A stretch of DNA of 64,000 nt from Azoarcus sp. DD4 (GCF_006496635.1 NZ_CP022958.1:744001-808000); one strand, 5' to 3'; shown: positions 17,579 through 25,295, numbered from the stretch's first letter. The notes: generated by a model not told the origin, from the sequence alone. Numbers and translations: made by a program.

Positions 17579-17594
17579 TGTCGACTTTGCGACA
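17579..17594 (-). promoter_or_regulatory. NifA upstream activator site for iscA-nifUSV
   Basis: TGTCGACTTTGCGACA: TGT-N10-ACA with perfect 5-base arms (TGTCG/CGACA), about 85 bases upstream of the -24 element. Confidence 0.8.
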
Positions 17595-17655
17595 AGTGGC
17601 CTGTCGCGTCCTCGCGTGGGGTGCCGGGCGGCGTCGCACCGGTGGCGCCGACGTG

Positions 17656-17682
17656 AAAACGGCACGGTCGATGCCGCGCCGT
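17656..17682 (-). terminator. Terminator of the nifENX operon
   Basis: On the minus strand ACGGCGCGG / CCGTGCCGT (9 bp with one G-U, 6-base loop) is followed by TTTTC. It lies 29 bases after the 131 aa ORF and before the NifA site of the next unit. Confidence 0.75.
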
Positions 17683-17710
17683 TGTCTGCCTGCGGATGAA
17701 GGCCTGCGGC

Positions 17711-18106
17711 TCAGCCGCCGAGCACGTGCTCGTACACCGAGCGCATCACGTCGCGTTCGGTGTCGGGGATGCCCTGCAGTTCGGTGAGCAGCACGAAGCG
17801 GCCGCCAGCCTGTTCGACCGCGGCGAAAGGCGGGTCGATGGCGGCGAACTCCGCGATCCATACCGAGGCGGTGCCGCCCGGCGCGAGCATGCGTTCGCGG
17901 AATTCCGGCTCCACCCGCAATTCGCCCACCGCGAGCCCGAGGCGGGCGGCGGCCTGGTTGATCAGGATGCCGGGGTGCGGGGTGACGACCTCGGGATCGC
18001 CGTCGACGTCGATGCGGGCGGCGACCACGGTGTTGTCGAAGCGGGCGAAACGCAGGCGCCCGCTGGTGGATTGCTTGTGAAACAGGATGAGTGCGATGAC
18101 GCCCAT
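17711..18106 (-). CDS. Unknown protein at end of nifENX operon
   Basis: 131 aa, soluble, no cysteines. It has alternating strands near the N-terminus (GVIALILFHKQ, RFARFDNTVVAARIDVDG) and an EHVLGG end. It starts 10 bases after the fdxB stop, so it is co-transcribed with it. I cannot name the family. The composition is acidic and globular, like a small alpha/beta binding protein. Its place beside ferredoxin III suggests electron transfer or FeMo-co assembly, by inference only. Confidence 0.75.
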   Translation of the reverse strand: MGVIALILFHKQSTSGRLRFARFDNTVVAARIDVDGDPEVVTPHPGILINQAAARLGLAVGELRVEPEFRERMLAPGGTASVWIAEFAAIDPPFAAVEQAGGRFVLLTELQGIPDTERDVMRSVYEHVLGG

Positions 18107-18116
18107 GATGCTCCGT

Positions 18117-18407
18117 TCAGGCTTGCACCGGCGAGGGGCCGTGGCTGTGGCAGTTCTTGGGACAGACGCGGCCGCAGGCGCCGCAGCCGATACAGTCCAG
18201 CGCATTGGCGAGCGACATCACCATCAGGTTGTCGTCGTCGAGGTCTTCATCGAGTTCGTCGCCCTCGCGTTCGACGAGTTCGAACACGTCGCGCGGACAG
18301 ACCTTGTAGCAGCGGCCGCAACCGATGCAGCGCTTGGCGTTGAGTTCAAGCACGAACTGGGGGACCCAGGTGGCACCGCCACGGGTAAGGCCGGTGATAT
18401 CGCTCAT
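18117..18407 (-). CDS. fdxB: Ferredoxin III, nif-specific (2[4Fe-4S])
   Basis: 96 aa. Two full cluster motifs: C27-C30-C33-C37 and C72-C75-C78-C82, with extra C86. They are separated by a long acidic insert (DELDEDLDDDN) typical of the nif-specific ferredoxin III family. Likely an electron donor for nitrogenase or its cofactor machinery. The start MSDITG at 18407 sits after GAGGAAACACC. Confidence 0.9.
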   Translation of the reverse strand: MSDITGLTRGGATWVPQFVLELNAKRCIGCGRCYKVCPRDVFELVEREGDELDEDLDDDNLMVMSLANALDCIGCGACGRVCPKNCHSHGPSPVQA

Positions 18408-18533
18408 GGTGTTTCCTCTGGCTTCCCGGTGCGGCGCTGGGCGTCGCCCGGGTGGCGTGATTTGTAGCAGGTCAGACAGCACAAAGGCCGGACCGGGGTC
18501 CGACCTGTGCGGTGAAGCGGATACTGCGCCGGA

Positions 18534-18752
18534 TCAGCTGGCGGCGGCTGCGGTCGCTGCGGACAGGCGCTTGTTGGCGTCCGCCCAGGCCTTGCAGGCG
18601 TCGTAGGTCGATTGCGCGATGCCGGGGATTTCCTCGTAGCCGGCCGGCAGGCGGTCTTCGACCAGGTCGTGCATCTGCGAAGCCCATTCCTGTGAAATGC
18701 GCTTGAGCTTCTTCACTTCCTTCTCGAGCTCCTTGATCTCTTCGTCGGTCAT
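18534..18752 (-). CDS. DUF683 (Rop-like helical hairpin) nif protein
   Basis: 72 aa, mostly a charged coiled-coil (EEIKELEKEVKKLKRISQEW) followed by DLVEDRLPAGYEEIPGIA. This is the small DUF683 family that accompanies nifX/DUF269 in nearly all nifEN operons. Structures in the family show a helical hairpin that can bind metal. A perfect AAGGAGAG lies before the ATG at 18752. The biochemical role is unknown. Confidence 0.88.
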   Translation of the reverse strand: MTDEEIKELEKEVKKLKRISQEWASQMHDLVEDRLPAGYEEIPGIAQSTYDACKAWADANKRLSAATAAAAS

Positions 18753-18763
18753 GACGTCTCTCC

Positions 18764-19249
18764 TTACAGCCCGGCGACTTCCGGGTGCTTGCCGATGATT
18801 TCGAGGGCGACGGCGAGGTGCTTGTCGGCTTCGTCCTTCATCTTGGAGTAGGAGTCGAAGCCGAAGCGGTGCACGTCGCGCAGGGTGCGGTCGAGCACGA
18901 CGAGCTTGCCGACGGTGATGAGGCCGCGGCCGAAGCCTTCGTGCGAGATGTGGATCATCGGCACCGCCATCAGGCCGCATTCCTTCTCGATCAGCGCGGC
19001 GATGGCGTTGTGGAAGGCCTTGACGCGCGAGATGGTGACGTCGTCCGGGTCGCCCACCACCGGGATCTGGCGGCGTTGTTCCTTGGTGAGGACGTAGGGC
19101 GCCAGCACGCGGTCGGTGGGCCAGCCGTCGTAGGTGCCGTAGCTGTCCAGCGCGCGGGTCTGACGGTTCATCTCCTTGATGAAATCGGTTTCCGCCAGCT
19201 CGGGGGTGAGGGTCGGCGCCGGGGCGGTGTTGGTGTCGATCGTGATCAT
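18764..19249 (-). CDS. NifX-associated protein (DUF269)
   Basis: 161 aa DUF269 protein, always next to nifX. Recognisable by the ALDSYGTYDGWPTDRVLAPY and SRVKAFHNAIAALIEKECG regions. No known cofactor motif; thought to act in FeMo-co synthesis or handling. It precedes DUF683 by 11 bases. Confidence 0.9.
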   Translation of the reverse strand: MITIDTNTAPAPTLTPELAETDFIKEMNRQTRALDSYGTYDGWPTDRVLAPYVLTKEQRRQIPVVGDPDDVTISRVKAFHNAIAALIEKECGLMAVPMIHISHEGFGRGLITVGKLVVLDRTLRDVHRFGFDSYSKMKDEADKHLAVALEIIGKHPEVAGL

Positions 19250-19278
19250 GGGTGGTGCTCCTTGCGGTCAGGTACGGG

Positions 19279-19689
19279 TCAGTCGGTGAGGTTGGGCGTA
19301 GCCAGCCGCGGGGCCGGCTGCAGGGAAGGGTGGCGGCCGAGGCGGCGCGAGACGATCAGCCCCATGCCCATGCCGGCAAAGCTGAAACCGGCCACCCCCA
19401 GGTCGGCGAGGCCGAGCGCGCTGGCGAAGCCCATGCCGCCGAGCAGGCCGAATACCGGCAGCAGGTAGGCAACGGCCAGCGCGCGGAAGGCGGTGGAGGC
19501 ATCGACATCGACGTCGACCTGGTCGCCGACGCGGCTGCCGCAGCCGCCGGCGTCGAGTACCAGCTCGGTGGCGCTGCCACTGCCGCAGACCTTGTTGGCG
19601 CGACAGCTGCCGCAGGCCGAGGCCCCCTCGAAGCGCACCACCAGCCGGTGATCGTCGGCGGCGACGACGCGCCCGCTGCGGCTCATCAT
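19279..19689 (-). CDS. RseC/RsxC-partner-like membrane protein in the nif operon
   Basis: 136 aa. The N-terminal domain has cysteines C26, C29, C35 and C50 (ACGSCRANKVCG). Two hydrophobic helices follow at about 70-90 and 95-115 and then a short basic tail. This is the layout of the RseC/MucC family, whose members sit with Rsx/Rnf electron-transfer complexes. Its ATG overlaps the nifX stop (ATGATGA). Rnf feeds electrons to nitrogenase in relatives, so a link to an Rnf complex encoded elsewhere is a reasonable inference, not shown here. Confidence 0.75.
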   Translation of the reverse strand: MMSRSGRVVAADDHRLVVRFEGASACGSCRANKVCGSGSATELVLDAGGCGSRVGDQVDVDVDASTAFRALAVAYLLPVFGLLGGMGFASALGLADLGVAGFSFAGMGMGLIVSRRLGRHPSLQPAPRLATPNLTD

Positions 19690-20213
19690 TCCTGCCAGCC
19701 CTCGGCTTCCATTTCGTCGAAGCGGCTGGTGTCGACCGGCTGACGTGCCTTGATGGCCTTGGCCAGCCAGCCACCGGGGCCGCTTGCGAGTTCGCCCTGC
19801 AGGTCGGCGACCAGCTGGTCGATGCTGCTGCCTTCCTCGACGCGGATGGGCTGCACGCCGGCGGCGAGCAGCTGCTTGACCGCGGAGGCGCCGACCGCGA
19901 GGCAATACACCGCGGCGCAGCCGGCCAGCGTGGCGATCTTGGCGGGCAGCTTGTTTTCGTTGCCGTCCTGCGAGGTGTCGATGAACTCGGTGACCTCGAC
20001 CAGCTGCGAGCTGTCCTGGCCGATCTCGAAGATGGCGAAGGCCTCGGTCGAACCGAAGTGCTGGTTCACCGTGCTGCGGTCGGTGCTGGCGAAGGCGATG
20101 CGGACTCCATCCATGACGGGCCTGGCCTCCTCAGTGCCCACCAGCCGCAGCTGGCGACGGCGCGGGGTCGGACTCGAGCTTGAAGCGGGATCGATGCGGG
20201 GCGATGGACTCAT
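19686..20213 (-). CDS. nifX: NifX, FeMo-co precursor carrier
   Basis: NifX binds NifB-co and the VK-cluster and passes them during FeMo-co synthesis. 175 aa from ATG at 20213. The NifX domain runs from about residue 32 (VRIAFASTDRSTVNQHFGS) through YCLAVGASAVKQLLAAGVQP to EAEGWQE. The N-terminal RRQLRLVGTEE matches the start of known NifX proteins, which supports the upstream start. That start makes the gene overlap the 3' end of nifN by 83 bases. A start at 20114 (142 aa) would avoid the overlap but lose that homologous stretch. Confidence 0.9.
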   Translation of the reverse strand: MSPSPRIDPASSSSPTPRRRQLRLVGTEEARPVMDGVRIAFASTDRSTVNQHFGSTEAFAIFEIGQDSSQLVEVTEFIDTSQDGNENKLPAKIATLAGCAAVYCLAVGASAVKQLLAAGVQPIRVEEGSSIDQLVADLQGELASGPGGWLAKAIKARQPVDTSRFDEMEAEGWQE

Positions 20214-21522
20214 GATGTTGCAGCACCAGGTTGGCGATATCGAACAGGGCTTGCCGGGTTCCCCGGTAGCCCACCCACGTCTTGCAGTAGCCGCCGACAA
20301 GGTCGTACTGCGGCATCCCCGCGCGCAGCAAGGGCACGCCGAGGCGATCGGCACTGGCGGCTGCGTGCGAATTGGCGACCACGAGCTCGGCCTGGCCGGC
20401 GCGGGCGAGATCCTCGAGATCCTCGAGGTCGCCCACGTGCACCTGGGCGCCGGGTACGGCAGTGAGGCTGGCGGTCTTGATCGGCGACACCGCGGCGACG
20501 ATCTCGCTGCCCATGCCCGCGAACAGCGTGGCGGTCTGCAGCAGCAGGTCGGGGTCGGCGGCGATGGCGACGCGGCGCAGGCCGGTCATGAAGTGGGTGT
20601 CGACCATCGCATCCTGCAACTGGGCGCGCTGGCGTTCGAGCTTGTCCGGCACCGCGACGCCGGCGATCTCGGCCAGGGTCTGGGTGAAGCGGTCGCAGGC
20701 TTCCAGGCCGACAAGGCCGTCGAAGCGGTAATCGGGCACGCCGGTGCGCTCCGCCAGCAGATCGGCGGCGCCCTTGAGCGAGCGGCCGACGACGATGGTG
20801 GCCACGGCTTCGCCCAGCGTTGCCAGCTCGGACACCGGTGTGCCGCCCAGCGTGACCGGGATGGTGTCTTCCGAGATCAGGTGGCCGTCGAGCGAATCGG
20901 CGAGGTCGGGGACGGCCAGCGGCCGCAGTCCGAAGAGTTCCAGCCACTCCTTGATGGCTTCGACGTCGCCCGGGGTGAGGTGGCTGCCCAGCAGCAGGTT
21001 AACCTGCTTCTTGCGGCGGCCGGCGAGGCCGGTGCCGGCGGTGTGCGGCACGGTGGCGTCGAGGATGCCCTTCACCGCGGCGGCATAGCCGGTTTCGAGG
21101 CAGCCGGCGAAATCCGGCGTGTTCACCGCGGCCACGGGAATATGGTTGAACTCGGGGAAATCGACGCGGAAGTCCTTCACCAGACGGGCGATGTCGGTGC
21201 CCTGGGTTTCGGACAGCGCGGTGGTGGCGACGCCGACCAGCGCGGGCTTGCTCTTGCCGCACACGGTGGCGAGCGCCTGCACGACGTTGCCGTCGGCGTT
21301 CATCACGGTGGCGACCTGGTCCATCGCGGTGGTTTGCAGCGGCACCGGCTCGCGGAAGTGGCGCACGAAGAAGACCTTGGCGAACGCAGTGCAGCCCTGC
21401 GAGCCATGGAAGATCGGCATGCTGCGGTTGATGCCGAGGAAGGCCAGCGCGGCGCCGGCCGGCGCCGAGGATTTCAGCGGGCTGACCGACAGCGCCTTGG
21501 GGTGACGGATGATCTCGGCCAT
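20131..21522 (-). CDS. nifN: NifN, FeMo-co scaffold beta subunit
   Basis: 463 aa partner of NifE in the NifEN complex where the FeMo-co precursor is matured; homologous to NifK. The GINRSMPIFHGSQGCTAFAK segment holds the conserved P-cluster-position cysteine, and VATTALSETQG and FPEFNHIPVAAVNTPDF follow. The start ATG at 21522 has a perfect AAGGAGG placed at the nifE stop, 10 bases away. Confidence 0.96.
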   Translation of the reverse strand: MAEIIRHPKALSVSPLKSSAPAGAALAFLGINRSMPIFHGSQGCTAFAKVFFVRHFREPVPLQTTAMDQVATVMNADGNVVQALATVCGKSKPALVGVATTALSETQGTDIARLVKDFRVDFPEFNHIPVAAVNTPDFAGCLETGYAAAVKGILDATVPHTAGTGLAGRRKKQVNLLLGSHLTPGDVEAIKEWLELFGLRPLAVPDLADSLDGHLISEDTIPVTLGGTPVSELATLGEAVATIVVGRSLKGAADLLAERTGVPDYRFDGLVGLEACDRFTQTLAEIAGVAVPDKLERQRAQLQDAMVDTHFMTGLRRVAIAADPDLLLQTATLFAGMGSEIVAAVSPIKTASLTAVPGAQVHVGDLEDLEDLARAGQAELVVANSHAAASADRLGVPLLRAGMPQYDLVGGYCKTWVGYRGTRQALFDIANLVLQHHESIAPHRSRFKLESDPAPSPAAAGGH

Positions 21523-21532
21523 GCTGCCCTCC

Positions 21533-23035
21533 TTAAGCGGCGGCGCCCGCAGTGGCGTGGTGGTGGTCGTGGTCATGATCGTGGTCGTGATCATGGCCGT
21601 CGTTGGCATCGGCGGCGTCCGGGCTGTCGCCCAGTTCGGGGCCGGCGATCACCATCGCCTTGGTGGTCCAGGGGGCCGGCTTGCGTACCGCGTCCCACAC
21701 CGGCGATTCCAGCGTCAGCGCGAGCTGGCGCACCAGTTCCTTCATGCCCTCGTAGCCGGCGTAACCGAATTCGCGTTCCTGGTTGATGTCCAGGAAGGGC
21801 AGGCGGGCCTTGAGTGCGGTGTAGAGGTTGCGGCCGCCGGCGATGAGGATGTCGGCCTTGAGGTTGTACACCGCGTTGAGCAGGTCGCGCGCGCCTTCGC
21901 TCTCGAGCATGATGGTGTTGTCGCCCATCAGTTCGAGGATGCGGGCCTTGTCTTCCTCGGTGGATTTCTTGGTGCCGCTGGCGACCACGTTCATGCCGAG
22001 ATCCTGCAGCGCGGACACCACCGACCACGACTTCACGCCGCCGGTGAAGAGCAGCACGCGCTTGCCTTCGAGGCGCGGCCGCCAGGCGTTGAGTTCGCCG
22101 CGCACGCGCGCTTCCTCGCGGGCGATCACCGCCTCGGTTCTGGCGACGAGGTCTTCGTCGCCGATGATGCGGGCGATCTCGCGCAGCGCGTGGGTGGTGT
22201 CGGTGATGCCGTAGAAGCTGCCCTCGAACCAGGGGATGCCGTAGCGCTCTTCCATCTTGCGGGCGACGTTGATCATCGCCTTGGCGCACACCAGCATGTT
22301 CACCTCGCCTCGGTGCATGGTCTGCACCTCGTGGAAGCGTGCGTCGCCCGACAGCGTACAGAGGATGCGGATGCCGAGTTCGTCGAACAGCGGGGTGAGG
22401 TACCACAGCTCGCCGGCGATGTTGTACTCGCCGATGAGGTTGATGTTGTGCACCTTGATGCCGGGCGGGATGGCTTCGGGCGGCAGCGGGTCCGGCTCGC
22501 GGGTGCCGATCACGTACTTGACCATGGCTTCGCCGGCGATGCGGTTGCCGAGGTTCTTGGTGCCGTAGAAGCCGGCGGCGTCGATGGGTACCACCGGCAC
22601 GCCCCAGCGCTCGGTCGCGGCCTTGCAGACGGCCTCGATGTCGTCACCGATCAGCGCCGGCACGCAGGTGTTGTAGACGAAGACCGCCGGCGGGGCATAG
22701 CGGTCTATCGCCTGCTTGATGCCGTGGAACAGGCGCTTTTCCGCCTTGCCCATGATGATGTCCTGCTCCGACAGGTCGGTGGTCATGCCGATCTTGTAGA
22801 GCGTGGGGCCGGACGACTTGGTGCCGCGGTTATCCCAGGAATTGCCGGCACAGGCGATCGGGCCGTGCACCACGTGGGCGACGTCGGCGATCGGCAGCAG
22901 CGCGATCTGGGCGCCGTCGAAGGCGCAACCGCCGGCGGAGGCGCCGGGCTTGGGACGTGCACAACCGGATTTCTCTTTCTTGTTGTGGGTGCACGCGGGT
23001 TCGTCGAGCAGGGCGGCAACTTCGGAGGCTTTCAC
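21533..23035 (-). CDS. nifE: NifE, FeMo-co scaffold alpha subunit
   Basis: 500 aa, homologous to NifD. DEPACTHNKKEKSGCARP marks the N-terminus, and GPIACAGNSWDNRG and NTCVPALIGDDIEA carry the cluster cysteines. GTG at 23035 is chosen because VKASEVAALLDEPAC aligns with the usual MKA...LLDEPAC start; GGAG lies 10 bases upstream. The C-terminus is odd: a histidine-aspartate run (GHDHDHDHDHDHHH) ends the protein, a likely metal-binding tail not standard in NifE. Confidence 0.96.
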   Translation of the reverse strand: MKASEVAALLDEPACTHNKKEKSGCARPKPGASAGGCAFDGAQIALLPIADVAHVVHGPIACAGNSWDNRGTKSSGPTLYKIGMTTDLSEQDIIMGKAEKRLFHGIKQAIDRYAPPAVFVYNTCVPALIGDDIEAVCKAATERWGVPVVPIDAAGFYGTKNLGNRIAGEAMVKYVIGTREPDPLPPEAIPPGIKVHNINLIGEYNIAGELWYLTPLFDELGIRILCTLSGDARFHEVQTMHRGEVNMLVCAKAMINVARKMEERYGIPWFEGSFYGITDTTHALREIARIIGDEDLVARTEAVIAREEARVRGELNAWRPRLEGKRVLLFTGGVKSWSVVSALQDLGMNVVASGTKKSTEEDKARILELMGDNTIMLESEGARDLLNAVYNLKADILIAGGRNLYTALKARLPFLDINQEREFGYAGYEGMKELVRQLALTLESPVWDAVRKPAPWTTKAMVIAGPELGDSPDAADANDGHDHDHDHDHDHHHATAGAAA

Positions 23036-23071
23036 GGTTGGGGACTCCGTCGGCAATGATGTCCTACGTCC

Positions 23072-23087
23072 AGCAAGCACCGTGCCG
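23072..23087 (-). promoter_or_regulatory. Sigma-54 promoter of nifENX
   Basis: Minus strand CGGCACGGTGCTTGCT matches YGGCAC-N5-TTGCT (one change at the first position). It lies about 36 bases before the nifE GTG. Confidence 0.8.
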
Positions 23088-23143
23088 CATCGATGGTGTT
23101 GTTCAAGTCCATGACTTTAAAGGTGAATAAAGCCATGCCTCGA

Positions 23144-23159
23144 TGTCGTGAAGGTGACA
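23144..23159 (-). promoter_or_regulatory. NifA site 1 for nifENX
   Basis: TGTCGTGAAGGTGACA is an exact TGT-N10-ACA, about 58 bases upstream of -24. Confidence 0.7.
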
Positions 23160-23160
23160 A

Positions 23161-23176
23161 TGTGCAGCGCGCTACA
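23161..23176 (-). promoter_or_regulatory. NifA site 2 for nifENX
   Basis: TGTGCAGCGCGCTACA is a second exact TGT-N10-ACA, one base away from site 1, giving tandem activator sites. Confidence 0.7.
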
Positions 23177-23196
23177 CGACAGCCCACCCGGCCACC

Positions 23197-23224
23197 CGGT
23201 GTGCCGCCGGGTGGCGGCACACCG
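23197..23224 (-). terminator. Hairpin after the 336 aa nif-associated gene
   Basis: Perfect 12 bp inverted repeat CGGTGTGCCGCC / GGCGGCACACCG with loop of 4, starting 4 bases after the stop codon. It lacks a T-run, so termination strength is uncertain. It separates the lrv unit from the NifA sites of nifE. Confidence 0.6.
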
Positions 23225-23228
23225 TCCT

Positions 23229-24239
23229 TTACAGCGTGTAGGGGTCGCGCGCCCAGGCCTGGACCAGGGCGGCGTCGCGTTCCGGCAGGTAGGCCATGCC
23301 GTCCTGCAGGTCGCCGGCGACCAGCGGCGCCAGGCTGCGCGGCACACGGCGGCTGCCGACCATGTGGAAGTACCAGGCGAAGCCGTAGCCGGCAGTGCGG
23401 TCGAAGTCGTGCAGTTCGCGCGCCAGCACGGTGCCGCGGCTGGCCGGGATGCCGGTCCATACCGGCGCGTGCGCGGCCACCGTGGTGGCGCCGTAGCGGG
23501 TCTGGTGGAAGCGGTCGAGGTGTTCGGTCAGCGCGAGCACCCAGTGGTCGCAGAAGCGGCGCTGCTGGCCGGCACTGCTGGCGGCCCAGTCGGACAGGAA
23601 GCGCAGGATGGGCGCCGGCTTGCCGGTCTGGTCGATGAGGCGGCCGACGAACTGGGTGACGTCGGTGAGACGACGCAGGACGTAGCGCGGGGCGCCCAGC
23701 GCGACCGGCGCCGGGGCTGCGGCCGGACGTTCGAGCAGGTCCTCGGCGGCGAGCGGTGCTGCGCTGCCGGCGCCCACCACATGGCTGGAGACCTCCTGCA
23801 GTTCCTCGATTTCGAGTTGCAGGAACTCCGCCGGGCCCTTGCCCCATGGGGCGACGAGGTAGTGGCTGATGCCCTGCTGCAGCGTCAGCACGTAGCCGGC
23901 GTCGGCGTAACGTTCGAGGAAGGCCTCGCCGTCCTCGTCGATCTCGGCCCAGGCCTGCTCCAGCCACGCGAGCGCATCTTCGGCCACGCAGCCGCCGTTG
24001 GCGTCGAGGATGCGGCCCGGGCGGAACCAGCCGCCGCGCGACACCCGTGGCGCGAACTCGGGGCCGCCGGCCTTGCGCAGGGCGTCGAGCAGCGGCGCGT
24101 GTCCGGGCAGCGGGGTGAGCGTGGCGCACAGGGTGAACAGGGTTTCGTTCAGCGTGGGCGGGATGTTGAGACTGGCCGGTCCGGCGGTCGGGGACGCCTG
24201 TGCGGCGTCACGGGGGGTGTCGAACGAGGCGTCGGTCAT
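23229..24239 (-). CDS. Unknown 336 aa protein co-transcribed with lrv
   Basis: Soluble protein with no signal peptide, no transmembrane helix and no cluster-type cysteine pattern. Features: a helical region with FTLCATLTPLPGHAPLLDALRKAGG-like sequence (about 35-60), an acidic stretch (QAWAEIDEDGEAFLERYADAG), and a second helical part rich in aromatic residues and histidines (about 210-300). Start ATG at 24239 after AAGGA. It follows lrv by 47 bases under the same sigma-54 promoter. I do not recognise the family. Confidence 0.8.
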   Translation of the reverse strand: MTDASFDTPRDAAQASPTAGPASLNIPPTLNETLFTLCATLTPLPGHAPLLDALRKAGGPEFAPRVSRGGWFRPGRILDANGGCVAEDALAWLEQAWAEIDEDGEAFLERYADAGYVLTLQQGISHYLVAPWGKGPAEFLQLEIEELQEVSSHVVGAGSAAPLAAEDLLERPAAAPAPVALGAPRYVLRRLTDVTQFVGRLIDQTGKPAPILRFLSDWAASSAGQQRRFCDHWVLALTEHLDRFHQTRYGATTVAAHAPVWTGIPASRGTVLARELHDFDRTAGYGFAWYFHMVGSRRVPRSLAPLVAGDLQDGMAYLPERDAALVQAWARDPYTL

Positions 24240-24286
24240 GGCGAGTCCTTGGAGGAGCGGTGATGATGGGTCTTGCGGTGGCGCCG

Positions 24287-25057
24287 TCAGGCGGAGTCGT
24301 TGGCGGCGCCAAGGCGTTCGGCGGCAAGCAGACGGACGTCGGGCTCCGGGTCGTTGAGTACGGCGGCGAGCGTGTCGAGCGGGGCCTGCTGCACCGCTGC
24401 CGCGCGCACCAGCCATTCGGGGTCGTCGAGCAGGCGCGCGGCGTCGTCGGGCAGCATGCGGCCGGCGGCGAGGGCGCGGACTTCCGGGTCGGGGTCGCCG
24501 GCAAGCTTGCCGAGCGCGAAGGCGGGCAGCCGGCGGGCGATCTCCTTGCGGACCGCCGGATCGGGGTCGTCCACCATCTGCGGCAGCTGGCCGTGCGGCA
24601 GGCGGCGGGCGACGTGGATGCGCACGCCGTAGTCGGCGTCGCGCATCATGCGGGGCAGGTCGGCCGGCGCCATGCGGGTGGCGACGGTGATGCGGACCTC
24701 GCGGTCGGGATCGCGAGCCATGCGCCGCAGCACCTCGCCTTCCGCGCGGATGGCGACGGCGCGACGGACGACCTCGTCCTGGTCGTTTTCCAGGCGCATC
24801 GCCGCTTCCTGCGGCGCGTAGCGGACCGCGATCGCGCGTCGTTCCCAGAACGGGTCGTCGAGGCATAACTCGGCCCATTCCGGGTTGCGCGCGAGGAAGC
24901 GGTCGATCTGGCGGCCGCTGTAGACGAACAGACAGGCGTCGCCCGGGCCGCAGCGCCCCTTGGCGAGCGTGTCCTCGCGCAGTTCGCATTGCGCGCAGGG
25001 GTTTTCGGGCGGGGTGTAGTCGCTGCCGGCAGGCGGGGCGTCGTGTTCGTGGTCCAA
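24287..25057 (-). CDS. lrv: 4Fe-4S leucine-rich-variant (LRV) repeat protein
   Basis: 256 aa. The N-terminal cluster domain has C21, C24, C36 and C42 (CAQCELREDT...CGPGDAC). It is followed by about eight 24-residue helical LRV repeats such as ARDPDREVRITVATRM, MRDADYGVRIHVARRL and VDDPDPAVRKEIARRL. This matches the Azotobacter vinelandii LRV protein, also from a nif region and of unknown function. The start is the TTG at 25057; no good Shine-Dalgarno is visible, and the frame stays open upstream, so the exact start is unsure. A sigma-54 promoter lies 54 bases upstream. Confidence 0.88.
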   Translation of the reverse strand: MDHEHDAPPAGSDYTPPENPCAQCELREDTLAKGRCGPGDACLFVYSGRQIDRFLARNPEWAELCLDDPFWERRAIAVRYAPQEAAMRLENDQDEVVRRAVAIRAEGEVLRRMARDPDREVRITVATRMAPADLPRMMRDADYGVRIHVARRLPHGQLPQMVDDPDPAVRKEIARRLPAFALGKLAGDPDPEVRALAAGRMLPDDAARLLDDPEWLVRAAAVQQAPLDTLAAVLNDPEPDVRLLAAERLGAANDSA

Positions 25058-25110
25058 ATCTTGTAGGAGCGTTGTCGCTCGGCGCGAGGGTTGGTGTCGA
25101 CCACGACAGG

Positions 25111-25126
25111 CGCAAGCGGCATGCCA
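25111..25126 (-). promoter_or_regulatory. Sigma-54 promoter of lrv
   Basis: Minus strand TGGCATGCCGCTTGCG matches TGGCAY-N5-TTGC. Predicted start near 25100, giving a leader of about 43 bases. Confidence 0.8.
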
Positions 25127-25210
25127 GCGGCGACAAAGGCTCGCGGCTTATGGTTTGATGGCCCGGTCGTGGTCGGTCGTGGCTGAAGTACGACAATCCT
25201 TGCGCCGACT

Positions 25211-25226
25211 TGTCGCAAGTCCGACA
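25211..25226 (-). promoter_or_regulatory. NifA upstream activator site for lrv
   Basis: TGTCGCAAGTCCGACA is an exact TGT-N10-ACA about 86 bases upstream of the -24 element. The rest of the 25058-25403 gap holds only the weak plus-strand promoter listed next; nothing else was recognised in it. Confidence 0.75.
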
Positions 25227-25295
25227 GCGTGCTTGTCTGTTTCGGCCTGGTTTCCGCCACGAAGCGGGCGATTTCGCCCCGATCTGGGGAAAACC

